A stretch of DNA of 64,000 nt from Paramecium octaurelia (taxonomy: Eukaryota; Ciliophora; Oligohymenophorea; Peniculida; Parameciidae), in the NCBI GenBank assembly GCA_905182995.1, contig CAJJDP010000049.1, positions 443,286 to 507,285 on the forward strand, in the 5' to 3' direction. Within the stretch, counting starts at the first letter, position 1. Every line of letters begins with the position of its first letter. The position numbers were made by a program, and so were the translations under genes. Shown in pieces: positions 12,641-24,091 of the stretch. The notes under the pieces are model-generated. The model made no database searches and had not been told where the DNA came from. It saw only the letters and a program-made list of their open reading frames with translations.

Positions 12641-13234
12641 ATGCTTCCACTATCTTTCACTCAAGATTCTCATGTTTATAGCAGCTATTTCGTAGTTCTC
12701 TAGAAAATTACTCAACTATTTTTTGAAATATAAAATGCTATATTTTAATCAGTTATAGAAATTTCATTTTTCTAAACCATTTCTGAATACCATATGTATT
12801 TTAATGATAAAAGAAAAGGATAAAGTTTATGAAATAAGCCTCTCAAATAATATCATTTTAAATGTTCAAGATATCAGAATAATTAATATATATATTTTTT
12901 AACTAGATTTAAAGTACCTTTATGATAAACTAGTTTAATCAGAAAAATGGATATTATAGAACACAAATTTTAAATCTTTCCGTAAAACGCATATAGCTAT
13001 TAACTTAAGATAAATAGTTGCTGATAAAAAATTGAAAGAAAAATATGATGGAAATCTACTTTTAAAAGAGTGATAAATATTGTTGAAAAATTGGAGAAAT
13101 ACAATGAGATTGTGAGTACTTGTCAAATATTGATAGAAAAATATCGGAAATTAAATGAATAGGCTTCACTAGAGGAAAGAATGAAATTAATTTTTAATAA
13201 ATTTTAGACTATTTTTAGAATTTACCCATTGTGA
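12641..13234 (+). pseudogene. doubtful or degenerate small gene
   Basis: Three plausible coding stretches lie in different frames: MLPLSFTQDSHVYSSYF from 12641 to TGA 12830, an acidic/basic frame from about 12816 (KVYEISLSNNIIL ... LRQIVADKKLKEKYDG) to TGA 13071, and a helical frame from 13067 (RVINIVEKLEKYNEIV ... ASLEERMKLIFNKF) to TGA 13232. No combination of GT...AG introns of normal length joins all three; the candidates I tried leave the wrong phase. It is therefore either a decayed gene, a gene with non-standard introns, or a sequence with small errors. No domain is recognised. Confidence 0.35.
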
Positions 13235-13521
13235 TTCTAATTTATATGTTTCATCATCGAGCACTTAAAAAAGTACGAAAGTACGAATGTAAATAAACTA
13301 TTTATCAAATTCAGATAAGTATTAATCAAATATACACGTTAAAGAAATAAATAATATAAAAAGGATTTTACACTAATATCTCCTTAATTGTAAGTTGAAA
13401 TGGAAGTCGAAAATATTTTTTTGGAATGTTAATTTAAAATAAATATAAATATTACACACTAAATAATTATTATTAATTAAAGATTAGAGGAAAATATCAT
13501 TATATTTAAAATACATATAAA

Positions 13522-14937
13522 ATGCTTCAAGAATTTAATTACTCTGAATCAGATTCAAACTCTAAGAAGAAAAGAGGTAGAAGCTGCAATGATCGTCAAG
13601 GTAAGATTTAAAAGATTAAGATAGCTTCGAGTTAGGAGAAGTTTGAGTTTGAATAATAATATTAGTTGTTTTAACAATTTTATGAAAGTAGCCAGAACGT
13701 TCCAATAGACTTTTTGTATCTCAAAGAATATTTTAATGTTGGTTTTACTGATTGTCCGACTGATGTTGAAATTTTCAAGATTCAAAAGAAATTACACAGC
13801 CGACGTTTCTCTCAAAGTCAAAAAAAAAGTTGGAGTTTTGATGAAAAAAAAGTCTTAGTATGGGTAATTGGAAAGTATTGTTCATTGAAATAGAAAAATT
13901 GCAGATTCTTAAATAGTGATGATTTTAACGAAATTTCATAATATTTATTTAGAAGAAATGTCGAGAACATCAAGTAAAAATGGATATCAATGCTTAAAAC
14001 ATCCTTAATTACATAGCCATTCACATAAGAAGAGGATTCGCTTTTATCAATACATTATGATAAATTTAAAAATGATGAAAATAGATGGAAACTTATTGCT
14101 TAAGAAATGAACAAAGTGAATTAAACCTATAGAACAAGCAAGTAATTAAGAGAAAGATGGATCAATTATTTGGATCCATCATTAATAAAAATAAAGGATC
14201 CTTGGACTGACAGAGAGGATTTGGAATTGATATATTAGATTTAGTAAAAAGGAAAGAAATGGACAGACATAGCAAGACAATTGAAAAGAAATGAAAATTA
14301 AGTGAAGAATAGATATAATTGCTTATTAAAAAGGGATGAAGTAGATGATGATTTAAATAAATTAATTGACAAAATATTATGGAGAATAAGCAAATAACCA
14401 ATTGATGAAATCAAAAATAGCAGTGAAAAGTAGAACAATTAAAATAACCACAATCAAAGTTTATTATTAGCTGTAGGAAACATTGATTTGATTACACAAG
14501 AGGAAACCTATGAATTGACTCCTTGCATGGTTAATCTAAAGACTAATCAAATCTATTTTCCTCCAAATTATTTGTTATAAGAAATCCTTTAATATTAGTA
14601 ATTAGATGTAAGGGATGAATTTGAGAAAATTAAAAGAGAAATGGAGAAATTTGAACCTCCTTAATTTAGAGTTGCTTCACTGTCTGTTATTAGCGAAGAG
14701 TATCAACTCCCTTAAATTTTAAATAATCAACAACATTTTATATAGTCATTTTCTGATATGCCCAATTTTGAATCCTAAAATTAGCCTCCCTCCACTGATA
14801 TAAAATCATATTTATCTCCCTTTTTTTCACTTATGAATTTACAGTAAAAGTACTTTAGACATCGGACTGATTTAACACTGCCAAAGAAACGGAATTCTTT
14901 ACCTTGGAAATCTTTACCTTAGTTATTAATTTGTTGA
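13522..14937 (+). CDS. two-repeat MYB-like DNA-binding protein
   Basis: A 471-residue single-exon protein. Two adjacent MYB/SANT repeats lie at roughly residues 163-270: the first reads EEDSLLSIHYDKF ... RWKLIAQEMN ... QLRERWINYLDPS, the second PWTDREDLELIYQIQQKG ... KWTDIARQLKRNENQVKNR. The spaced tryptophans (RWKLIA, RWINYL, PWTD, KWTDIA) are the MYB hallmark, so this is a likely sequence-specific nuclear transcription factor of the R2R3 type. The N-terminal third holds a further region with WSFDEKKVLVWV that may be a weaker third repeat. The C-terminus is Gln/Pro/Asn-rich. Targets are unknown. It is expressed from its own promoter, and the downstream minus-strand gene converges 71 bases on. 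Confidence 0.9.
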
Positions 14938-15008
14938 ATGTTTGAATTCGTATGTTTTACCAAAACTTACTAATTCAAGATATTAATCATATAAATTTAT
15001 ATTTGAAA

Positions 15009-16036
15009 TCATTAGATATATTAATTTAATATGTTTTCTTCATTAATAAACATTTTAGTTTTCTCTTCATTTACTTCAATTATTTTTCTAGCCTGCTCTC
15101 GAAATTATTTTTTCTTGAACTAAACAAATTTGATATTTTCCCTATACTGTTTCATTAAGGTTATTTTGAATTCTTAACTATCTTCAAATAAGCGTTTTAA
15201 TCTTTTGATTTGTTGCAATTGTTGAGTTAACTATTTATTATCCTCTCTAATTATTAAGGCTTTGATGGACATTTCATATTGTTATTATTATTTTTCGGAT
15301 AGCAATAAAATTAGAGCCTACTTAAGCACACTATTAATCAGTGAATAGCAGTTGGCTAAATCTCTTTTTTTACTTTCTTTGATGGTTTGCTATGAGATGA
15401 AAGAAGAATATTTTTCTAATTCCTTCACCAATAATTAATAGTCTAATGTTTTTAATTTTTGTAATTGAGTAAAATATTGCGATTAGATTTTTTCATTGAG
15501 GAAGGGTATCACTTTTTGATAATTTACGCTGAAATTATCTTTTAATACTTCTTAAATTAGGGATGAAAGATTTTTTAGTTCTTCAATTACCTTCAATGAG
15601 GCAGTGCTATTCTTTTACAGATTCTATTCCAACTTTTCCAATTATTCAGTGTTCTTATCAATATTGGCAGATATCTGGTTAATTTTGTCATTATAATTTT
15701 TTCTTGTTTTTTTTAAAACATACTCAATGTTAGCATCATTAAAAATCAATAGTTTCTCTTGCTAGTCATATAAATCATCTATCTAATAATGAAAATATCT
15801 GATACTCGTTCTAATATGGATAAAAATTTCTTGAATATTTCTTCATGCTATTCTGTACGTTCATGAACTTTATTCAAAAAGGATGTTGCTGTTTGTTAAA
15901 CATTAATATAGTTTTTGAAAATATTTAACGTAGTACCATAAAATGTAGTTTGCTCTGCTATGGCCACAAAAAACGATATAAAAATAATAATCATAATATT
16001 AAAATTCAAGATCTGCTCAACATCCAAAGTTTTCAT
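15009..16036 (-). CDS. coiled-coil protein with N-terminal signal peptide or anchor
   Basis: A 334-residue minus-strand gene with one intron, 15783-15805 (23 nt). Near the N-terminus is MIIIFISFFVAIAEQ, which is an excellent signal peptide if translation starts at the internal ATG near residue 15, or a membrane anchor if it starts at ATG 16036. The rest is long, polar and helical: NYNDKINQISANID, QQLLNKT-like Gln/Lys/Glu runs, and ALEKYSSF, ending FINEENILNQYIQ. This looks like a secreted or lumenal coiled-coil protein; trichocyst matrix proteins share that general layout, but I see no convincing family motif. An alternative is a type II membrane coiled-coil protein. Confidence 0.7.
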
Positions 16037-16191
16037 ATGTACATCATGCAATAACCCAACAAATTCACTTATTAGGTGAAAGGACGATTAGCTCAAAGTC
16101 ATAACTAAAGAAAATATAAATTTAATTTAATTACTTCTATTGAATACAATAACCTTTCTACAAAGCTATTTCAAAAAAGAATGTGAATGTT

Positions 16192-16809
16192 ATGATGATG
16201 AAAAAGCTATGTATTATTAAGAAACTCAAAGTATTGTTAATTGTTTTGATTATTGAATTTATTCTTCTCAAAATAGATTAATTTTATCATAATTAGTGAA
16301 TTATATAGCTGATAGATCTCTTTTTAATATTTTAGTTTTGTTATTTAAACAAATAGGTGGAACTTAATTAATTTTGAATCCAATTGTTAAGTAAATGTTG
16401 GGTATTATAGGACTTCAGAATAAAGTGAAATCGATAAGATTTTATAATTATTAGTAGCACAAATGGTTAATGAAGAAAAATTCCACTTACAATAAGATAA
16501 AATTCATTGAGTTTTATTTTTCGGAATTTTAGTTCATAAATTTATTATTATAATTCTCTATTGTTTTACATTTCTTTTTTTGATCTAAGTCATTCAATTT
16601 ATGCCATTTACGTATTTTTATTTGAGTAAATTAATTGAACATCTCAGATATGTACAATAAGGAGAAGGATAGAGTTTGATAAATATTTGGAAATAAAATT
16701 GTAAGGTATATTATGAGTTACTTCGGTTTAGGAGGATTAATGGGATCTAAATAGAGTTTTTAGTTTGAATGGAAAAGATAGTGAATTAATGAGACAAGGA
16801 GATATTTGA
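16192..16809 (+). CDS. probable small membrane protein, splicing incomplete
   Basis: Reading frames add up to a small polytopic protein. A hydrophobic N-terminus starts MMMKKLCIIKKLKVLLIVLI, then a frame reads RSLFNILVLLFKQIGGTQ ... QMLGIIGLQNKVKSIRF. A later frame reads VIQFMPFTYFYLSKLIEH ... INIWKQNCK and, after a 26-nt GTA...TAG intron near 16715, EDQWDLNRVFSLNGKD to TGA 16807. At least two further introns are needed and are ambiguous. I recognise no family. It precedes the GPCR gene by 73 bases on the same strand. Confidence 0.45.
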
Positions 16810-16882
16810 GAATTAAGTTAGAATTTATTGGATTAAATGCGTAATTAATAATTAACTATGATATAAATGTATTATTTATTTC

Positions 16883-17892
16883 ATGATTGATAATATTCCT
16901 GTAATATTTTGCTCTAGTCTTTCTTTGATTGGACAGCTGCTTATAGTGTTATTGTTTATGTACTCTTAAAAATTAAGGTAAGGATTGATTCCTAGAATCA
17001 TTCTATATCTGACATTTAGTGGAATAATTTAAGTATTGAATTTATCAATTAGACTATTGGCATTTTATGTTCGAGTTTTGAGAATCCAAAATGTACTGTT
17101 TTTGCCACTTTTCGATTGTACGGAGGGTTGAGTTCTCTAATATGGAGTTCAATTCTGATTTATTCAATAAAGTATTAAAGAAATATTGAAGAAGATAATT
17201 GTTTATGGTACTCAGTTAGGATAGTAAGTTCAAAGATACGAGATAGATATTTGATTAATTGTGTTCTCAGGAAAATAAGTTTTTGGTGTGTTCGTATGGA
17301 ATTCCCTTGATATTAATGATATATCCGATAATAACAGCAATCGTTCTGACTGAGAGAAATACCTAATACTGTCTGTACTACCATTAGAAGGAAGATTCTT
17401 CCAACTTGAAGGCACAATTAGACCTCCAAAAGTTACTGTTTTGGATTATTCCTATTTTTCTGTATTTAGGCTATAGTTTTACAATAATAAAATAAATTAA
17501 GATGCTCTTGGCTGAGGATGACGATAAAAAAGAGTTATATGGAGAGGTTAAGAAATTGATAAAGCAAATATTCCTGTTTCCAACAATTACTTTTATTTGC
17601 ACTTTTAGTTTTACAATAGAAGACATCCAATCTCTATTTTCACATAGAGTAATTTATTTCATTAAAATAAGGTAGGATCGATCTAAACGACAATATCATT
17701 TGTATTCCTGAGTTTTTGGGGTTTTTTTAATTGCGTAGCATATCTGAGTCAAGAGCCTGTAAAATAGCAAATACTGGAGTGGTTGAGAATGAACCAGCAG
17801 AACCAATAATGTACAATTAAATCATATATTTAGAGAGTTCCAGATAGCTGAGTAGCTCCTCGTAGATGATGAACAAGGAAACACAAGATTGA
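16883..17892 (+). CDS. seven-transmembrane GPCR, cAMP-receptor (CAR)-like
   Basis: With introns 17033-17052 (20 nt), 17224-17246 (23), 17649-17671 (23) and 17811-17833 (23) removed, a 306-residue seven-helix protein appears. TM1 is VIFCSSLSLIGQLLIVLLFM followed by KLRQGLIPRIILYLTFSG; TM3 is LYGGLSSLIWSSILIYSI; TM5/6 include SYGIPLILMIYPIITAIV and KLLFWIIPIFLYLGYSF; TM7 is TTISFVFLSFWGFFNCVAYL. The block order SL-SLIG, KLR, lone W in TM3, and a soluble loop before TM6 fits the Dictyostelium cAMP-receptor/CAR-like class known from ciliates. It would signal through heterotrimeric G proteins at the surface; the ligand cannot be inferred. Its N-terminus is short. An alternative is another small class of ciliate GPCR. 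The serine-rich tail follows the last intron and ends at TGA 17890. Confidence 0.8.
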
Positions 17893-18185
17893 GTATTGGA
17901 AGCCAATGTTATTATTACAATGAGTCCCGAGAAAAGAGTTGTGATAGATCGGTACAAATGACAGAGCCTCTATGAGAATTTTGTATTATATAATTGTATA
18001 TTTGTATGTCTGTATTCACCAGAACTAATAAATATTATTAACACTTATAATTTATGTAAAGTCACAAATCTGAGAGATCTTACCAAGACTTTCTTTCAGC
18101 AAATGAGTCAGACTTTTTAAACACTTATTTTTTGTAATTGGTTAGTGACACTATCCCTCAGTATGTTTGTTAATCGGAAGTGTCC
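17893..18185. other. spacer between GPCR and membrane-anchored protein
   Basis: This is about 290 bases with no gene I would defend. One frame from 18105 reads MSQTFQTLIF and, after a possible 28-nt intron, continues as a signal peptide, but it ends quickly and competes with the start chosen for the next gene. A 3'-tail of the GPCR in another frame (ending TEPL) would also be possible if the last intron is not spliced. Confidence 0.4.
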
Positions 18186-19017
18186 ATGAGACATTAAATG
18201 GGACTCAAAATAGATATCCAACAACTATTGCAATAGAAGCGAAGTCTGCATATAAAACCAAATAGATACATGTTTTCACTTTGTGATTTCAAATTAGAAG
18301 GTGCCATGCAATTATTAAGAAATCAAATTTAGAAATATGATTTCCAAGAAAACGAGGAGTATTTTAATCTAATTGATCTAGGAAGAAGTCTTCATAAACA
18401 AGGAGAAAACTTTATTAATCTCTTATCACCTCTTCCTTTTCAGATGATATTCCAATTTGCCAAATTAATTCCTGGGTCGTTTTGAATGATATTAAATTGG
18501 AAGTGAAGAAAGGAGACATCCTATTGTTCATCGTCAAAATCAAGGCTTCTTCCTACACTCTAAATAGATTATAGACTCTAATACAAAATGAAGTTCAATA
18601 CACCAAAGTACAATTTAATTAAATAAAAAAAGTCCAAATTAAGTGATTACATTACTAAATTTAAGCCCAACATTTATCCAATACTAATATTGAATGCAGA
18701 TATTAATTTCCCTTATCAAAAACTGAATTGCTAAGCTTATTACATTGGCAAGTAGAATCTAATGTATCATTTCTTCCAACAGTTGAGAATACAAGATGCC
18801 GAGGCTATAACAGAGGATGTATTCAATTAATCAACTAGTTTAGTTAATTTCAAAATACAATATTAATAGAATGAGTCAGGCCAGACTGCTAATTTAGAAG
18901 GAAGCCTTGGAGTATAAGAAACTCGGAAAAAATATTGATATACTTAAATTAACTACTTTCGGAGTGGCAATAGCTTTGGGGTTAATGTACTTTTTCAAGA
19001 AAAAAATTATTAAATGA
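18186..19017 (+). CDS. C-terminally anchored membrane protein with lysine-rich tail
   Basis: A 252-residue protein obtained by removing introns 18359-18381 (23 nt), 18608-18632 (25) and 18819-18843 (25); the length then closes. The bulk is soluble (DDIPICQINSWVVLNDIKLE, FKPNIYPILILNADI, MSQARLLIQKEALEYKK), and the C-terminus is a single hydrophobic helix, LKLTTFGVAIALGLMYFFKK, ending KKKIIK. That tail resembles a type I or tail-anchored ER protein with a dibasic retrieval signal (KKxx-like), which would place it in the ER/Golgi cycle. The N-terminal start is uncertain: ATG 18186 gives MRHQMGLKID, but an upstream signal-peptide exon is possible. No family is recognised, and function is not assigned. 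Confidence 0.55.
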
Positions 19018-19030
19018 GTTTATTTATAAA

Positions 19031-20359
19031 ATGAATGAAAAAGACACTCTAAGTTTGTTGCATACCAAAAGAGAAAGGATGGCTTAGCTTCATTCTCAAT
19101 AAAGTATCTTTTCACTTTCTAACTGAAGTACGTAATAAGATTTTCGAGGTGAAAAGAAAGCAGTTCGTAAGATCAAGAAGCGTACAAGAGATATCAAAAA
19201 TGTTATAAGACTCCTAATTTTTGAATGAAGGCTTTACATCTCTATTGAATTTGTTAGAGGAAGATCAGGATGAAATCAATTTCGCATATCTGTTGTTTTA
19301 TTGGGGTATTTTGGATGATTTGGTTGAAGTGTTGCACAATTATATGAATTTGACAGAGTAATAGTTGGTATGACCATTAAATATACGTATAGATAGATTT
19401 AACGAAAATGATTGCTTTTATAGTGGAGAGCAAGGATGCTAGTCATTATTTCATTAATACTAAAGCACCTCAAATATTAGAAATTTTGTTGGCCAATCAT
19501 AATAATTTACTCATAATTGAGCATGTATTTATCTATATATATAATTAAGTGTATTTTAATAATAGGTAACCTTGAGAAATACGAGATAAACAATTATTTT
19601 TTGACAACCGTCGTTCCCAGACTCAAAAACTATTTATTCAATTTAAATCCTCTTCCTGTATAATGTTTGTTGCATTTCAGTTGGATGATCAAAAGTCGTA
19701 ATGTTCCAAATCAAGATGAGATCTAGAAGGAATTAATACTACTCCAAAATGAAGAGATTTTATATGAAGCCATTCAGCATTTAGAAATTTTGAATATTGA
19801 TGCAAATCTAATGGGGTATTTAATAATGAATGTGGATTTGATAAATGATGTTTAATAAATGCAACCTAAAATGTTACTCAATTTGATTTGTGAAAATCTG
19901 AATAAGGAGAATGCAATAAAAGAGATTACAAATCTACTTAATAAATGTATGCAAATGGGCAAACTCATGATTCTACAGAGTGCCTTCAAGCTTGCTTAAA
20001 ATTATATGCTTTAGTCAGGTATGCCTTATTTCAATGAGATTGTGGAAAAGAAGGTTACTCAATTATTGATTATATTTGACCAAGATAGAATGAAAAATCA
20101 AGGGCTTCTAAGAGCAATGATGTAATATTTAGAAACATTTCACATCTTGTATCCAGAGAGTAGGTTCTCAATAGAATTTTACACTCGATTGCTGGACACT
20201 ATACAAGCAAGTCATTTGAGATTGTTGTCTATAGTGATGACTAGAAATTTGGAGTTCATCCAAAATATTGCCAATATTGGAGTGCATAAAAGGAGATTGC
20301 AGGAACTAGCCAATAAGAGTAATGAAGCCAAAGAATTATTAAAAAAAATATATTTGTGA
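19031..20359 (+). CDS. helical-repeat protein, N-terminal ORF of a RAP-like cluster
   Basis: A 417-residue protein with three introns: 19104-19128, 19368-19392 and 19525-19549, each 25 nt. After splicing, the sequence is nearly all alpha-helical: RSRSVQEISKMLQDSQFL, NLLEEDQDEINFAYLLFY, NLICENLNKENAIKEI, KVTQLLIIFDQDRM, RLLDTIQASHLRLL. This repetitive helical pattern is like FAST-kinase/PPR or armadillo-type RNA- or peptide-binding solenoids. The start of the ORF, basic with NKIFEVKRKQFVRSR, may act as an organelle or nuclear targeting segment. It ends with TGA 20357, and the same frame stays open across that TGA (see the following ORF), so the true gene may be longer. No specific family is claimed. 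Confidence 0.6.
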
Positions 20360-21193
20360 TAATTAACTAATGATCTTAAAAATTAGATAACTCTTTTCTA
20401 CGATAGCAGAGCCAGTCTCAGGAGGCAGATAATGGTTGAAGTTCTTTCAAAATTCCACTGGCATACAGATAAACATTGAAAGGAGTTTGAAAAACGAAGC
20501 TGTATTCATTTTTCTATATCATAGTCTGAAAATCTCAATTATTATGTTCGCTAAAATTATAAGACTTTTAACTAAGAATAGTTGTTTCAAGCGTATATTA
20601 AAAAGGATTTACAGTTCGAAATTTAAAAATAAGTGTAAATGGAGGTCTTAGAGAGATTTGTAGCTGATTAAATGAATTTTAGTGAAAATATGCTAATTAC
20701 ATATTTGAACAAAGAAGCTTAATTGTTGCCAGCCTATTATTCAGTAATAGCATAAAACCTGCTTTTAAATGGCCTCAAAATCTTTGATTAACTAAATATC
20801 TATTAATAGATAGAATACATGAGACTATCCTTATAGTCAGGTCTGTTGCATCCAGATATACTTTAGAAATTCTTTCAAAATCTAAAAATAGATGATCAAT
20901 TCATAGATTCTTTATCATTACTTTAATTCAGAAACATAATGACCTTGTTTGAATATTGTGCAATTTCACCCTATGAATTGGGATTATAAGCAGGGTTCAT
21001 AGATTACTTATTTAATAAATACATATAAAAATTAAGCAATTTTGAACTTGTGGCATCAGAAATAATGAAATATGAATTTTCTTAACTCATGATAAATAAT
21101 CATTTAAGTTTTTTGAGTGAAGAATAATACTCCGAGATTAAGATTGCTTATGCTAAGATGTAAATAATGTAATCTATATTTAATAAGTCTTGA
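20360..21193 (+). CDS. helical ORF, probable continuation of the preceding gene
   Basis: The frame of the preceding ORF reads on from 20360 to TGA 21191 with only one further in-frame TGA near 20477. The part from ATG 20639 is clean: MEVLERFVADQMNFSEN, LLPAYYSVIAQNLL, FRNIMTLFEYCAISPYELGL, ending QIMQSIFNKS. The composition is helical like its neighbours. The 5' part (20360-20638) has two competing readings and I cannot place an intron of normal size that removes the TGAs; a 42-nt GT...AG segment ending at 20480 would restore the frame but is longer than any other intron in this window. It could be a separate small gene starting at 20639 or part of a single large RAP-like gene from 19031 to 22721. 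Confidence 0.4.
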
Positions 21194-21197
21194 GAAG

Positions 21198-22721
21198 ATG
21201 TTTAACAAGAATTATAATTTTATTGTACATCGAAATTTGAACAGTAAGGATGTTGCTAAGAAATTGTTATGGGTTTATTCCCCTGACGATTTCAAATTAA
21301 TCCAAAAGCCTCTTAATCATATAATTACAAATACTATATATTAAGGAGAATTCAAGGCCGATCATGTGATATATGCATTGCCATGTAATTATAAATCATA
21401 TCAATTATTAGTATATTTTAAATACTTCTCCCCATAATTATACTACATATCATTAAAGCAATGCCAAAAATCAAGTTCCATCTACAAAACCTCAAAGAAT
21501 GATATAAAATAAATCATGTATTTATTGAATAGCAATTCTCTAAAAGGGTTTCGATCAATAATGAGTGATCAAACTATGCTTGACGATGCTGATAATTTTA
21601 TCAGGAATACACTCATAAATTACCTCACAAATGTTAAAGACGAGGAGTTGTTGATTTTTGAAGATGCCTTAAATCCAAATATGGAATAAGAAGCAGATTT
21701 TGAATTCAATGATGCTGAATATTCAGAAATCCTACCATACTATTAAAATAATAATAAAAATTTAGAAACCTAAAATCACATTAACTAAAGATAATTCATA
21801 ACTAATTTAACCCAGAAATTCAATGTATTATAAATTACTTTGCATAAAAATGGATTCTAAAGAATATCTTATTCCAAAACGAATAAGAGGGTTTCAATTT
21901 TAGAACCCATGCTCAATTACATAGAAACTTTGTATTACACATCTATTTTAGTACCTGACTTCTAGCCATAGACAAAAGTTTTTAAAACACCACAAATTCT
22001 TAAATTAATCAATAATCTCATTTATCTACCTAATCTATTGGAACATCTAGTTTAGGTGAACCAAATTTGGCCTAATTTATTCAATGATGAATTAAAATCA
22101 ATTATAAATACTAATAAAACAAAGATAGATGAAATCTATAATACTTGTTAAGACAGTCAAGAATTCATTGACAAAGTTGAATAACAAATTAAGAAGAGTG
22201 AGCTGGAGAAATCTAGAAAGTAACAATATAGAAACAGAACATATCAAGGATTTTTGTAGATATTCAATTTTGTTCGTCCCAAACCTCACATTAAGCTGTC
22301 TCCCATTTTGAAAAACCCATTTGAAGAGTTTACAATTGAGGAAACCTATTCAAATCTAGAAAGGAATTTGTATTGGAAACTGTCTCAAAGAAGTGAAAAT
22401 GTGATTTAGCATACTCATTTTAAGGAATTAGTTTGGTAAGCACTCAAACTTGATAAAAATTAATGGATGATGAATTATAGTGATTTCCCTCATCTTGCTG
22501 ATTTTGCTTGTCCAAAGCAGAAGGTGGTAGTGTTTTTAGAGGAGTACCCTCGTTTAATTAGAGGATTGCATAAAGTTTACACAGCAGACACAGAAAGGGC
22601 AGCTGAATATTTCTCTAGACTTGGATATCAAGTTGTGTTTATAGATTATAACGTGTATCATCCAGACACTGAGTAGTTATTGAACATATTGAAATAAAAG
22701 TTTGTATTTCGTTATAATTGA
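21198..22721 (+). CDS. RAP-like domain protein
   Basis: A 507-residue single-exon protein, ATG 21198, only 4 bases after the TGA of the previous ORF. The N-terminal and middle parts are helical with a Gln/Asn/Asp-rich acidic insert (EQEADFEFNDAEYSEIL). The C-terminal 70 residues read KVVVFLEEYPRLIRGLHK ... TADTERAAEYFSRLGYQV ... LLNILKQKF, which fits the RAP domain pattern (a short hydrophobic strand, then L..GY.V, then a terminal helix) found at the ends of organellar RNA-processing FAST/RAP proteins. I infer a mitochondrial RNA-binding role, not more. No targeting peptide is obvious at the annotated start, which fits an upstream continuation. Confidence 0.55.
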
Positions 22722-22734
22722 TTTAAATAATATT

Positions 22735-24091
22735 ATGAACGAAATCACAATCCCATGCTCCAATTGTAAGCAACCAATAGCAGAATCTAAACATATGCTC
22801 CATGAAACATATTGTTTGCGTAATAATATTAAGTGTCTAAAATGTGGTTAATTTTATGATAAAAATGATCCAGAGAGTCATGAGGAGGAATACCACAAAA
22901 AAGAAAAATGCTAATATTGTTCTCTAGAATTTGAAGGTCACTTTCAATATTATATCATTAGATTTGAAAAAGCATAAATGCTTGAAGAAACCAAAGTAAT
23001 GCTTACATTGCGATCTCTATTTTCAAACTGATTAATTATATTAGCATGAGAATCAATGTGGTAGTAGAACACAAAAATGTGATATTTGCAATAATTATGT
23101 AATGATACGAGAGTACGAAAGTCATGTGATGACTTGCAAACCAAAACCAAAAGTTGAACCTCCTTAAGTGTAAAATAAGCCCAGTACTTAGGAAATTTTC
23201 GATAAACCCAATTATAATAAGCAATAAATAGATGACAGATTTGATCAACAAAGGTATAATAGCAAAAACCAGACATCATAATAAGATGCGTAAAGCCAAG
23301 CATTTAAAAAATAATAACTTCAACAACAATAATAGCAATAACAATAATAATAACAATAACAAAATAAGCCTATTGGATCTGGGTTTAAATATGCGTAAGC
23401 AGCTGGAGAAACAAAAAATTAGTATCAAATTAAGGATGAGGATAAAAATAGATAAAAGGATAATAATATAAGACCCCCATCATCTAATACTTAAACAGGT
23501 TCTAGGACTTAAAAGCAGCCCACAACCCAAGCCACTTAGCCAAAATAATAGCCTGGTTCTTTAATTAATTAAAGATAATAAAATTCAACTCAAAAAGAAG
23601 ATAAGACTCAATTTGATAATCAATACGAAAAGCAACAATATATAAATAAGCAATCTTAACAAGTTTAACCTCAAACTTAATAATAACAAAAGTAAACAGT
23701 TCAAGCCTAGAAAAGTTTAGAAAGCTATAAATATACTTAGAATAATAAACCATAAACTTAAATTTCAAACAATAAGCCTGATTTGAGGAGACCTGATACA
23801 GCTATAGCAAGAGAGATTTAAAAGTAAATTGAAGTTGAAGAACAGTTTGGAATTAGTTCAGAGGAATATCTACAATAGTAAATGTTAAATGATATCAAAC
23901 AAAAAGACAAGTAAGAAAGGGCTCCACCAATCAAAAAGGCACCACCTCCTCCTCCTCAACCTGTGGTACCGGAAAGGCTTCCTTAGTATTTTGATAATTA
24001 GGAATTTGATTTTGGGGATGTTTCGGAGGATGAAAAACTAATTCAATAACAAATAATGGAAAGTCTTAAATTTAATTAGAAGAAAAGTTGA
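22735..24091 (+). CDS. TRAF/XAF1-type zinc finger protein with polyglutamine
   Basis: A 443-residue protein with one intron, 22937-22961 (25 nt). Residues 1-140 contain cysteine/histidine clusters in the TRAF-type zinc finger arrangement: CSNCKQPI, CLRNNIKCLKCGQFYD ... HEEEYH, KCQYCSLEFE, then HKCLKKPKQCLHCDLYF, CGSRTQKCDICNNYVM and SHVMTCKPK. Proteins with such arrays (XAF1, TRAFD1-like) bind partner proteins. The remainder is disordered: a polyglutamine tract (23312-23362), Pro-rich APPPPPQPVV, and Asp/Glu near the end. No RING is seen before the TRAF fingers. It lies 13 bases downstream of the RAP-like gene. A regulatory or scaffolding role is inferred from the family only. Confidence 0.85.
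23312..23362 (+). repeat. polyglutamine tract written with CAA, TAA and TAG
   Basis: Seventeen codons in the frame of the zinc finger gene, sixteen of them Gln (CAA, TAA, TAG mixed) interrupted by one CTT. Under the ciliate code this is a Gln-rich run, while in the standard code it would be full of stops. The mixed codons make it less repetitive at DNA level than a pure CAA array. Confidence 0.9.

Noticed and set aside
20357..20480. In-frame TGA codons as selenocysteine
   Set aside because: There is no SECIS-like element recognised downstream, and introns or a gene boundary explain the TGAs more simply.
22950..23303. Minus-strand frame with many aromatic and Cys residues
   Set aside because: Antisense to the zinc finger gene, whose codon pattern explains it.
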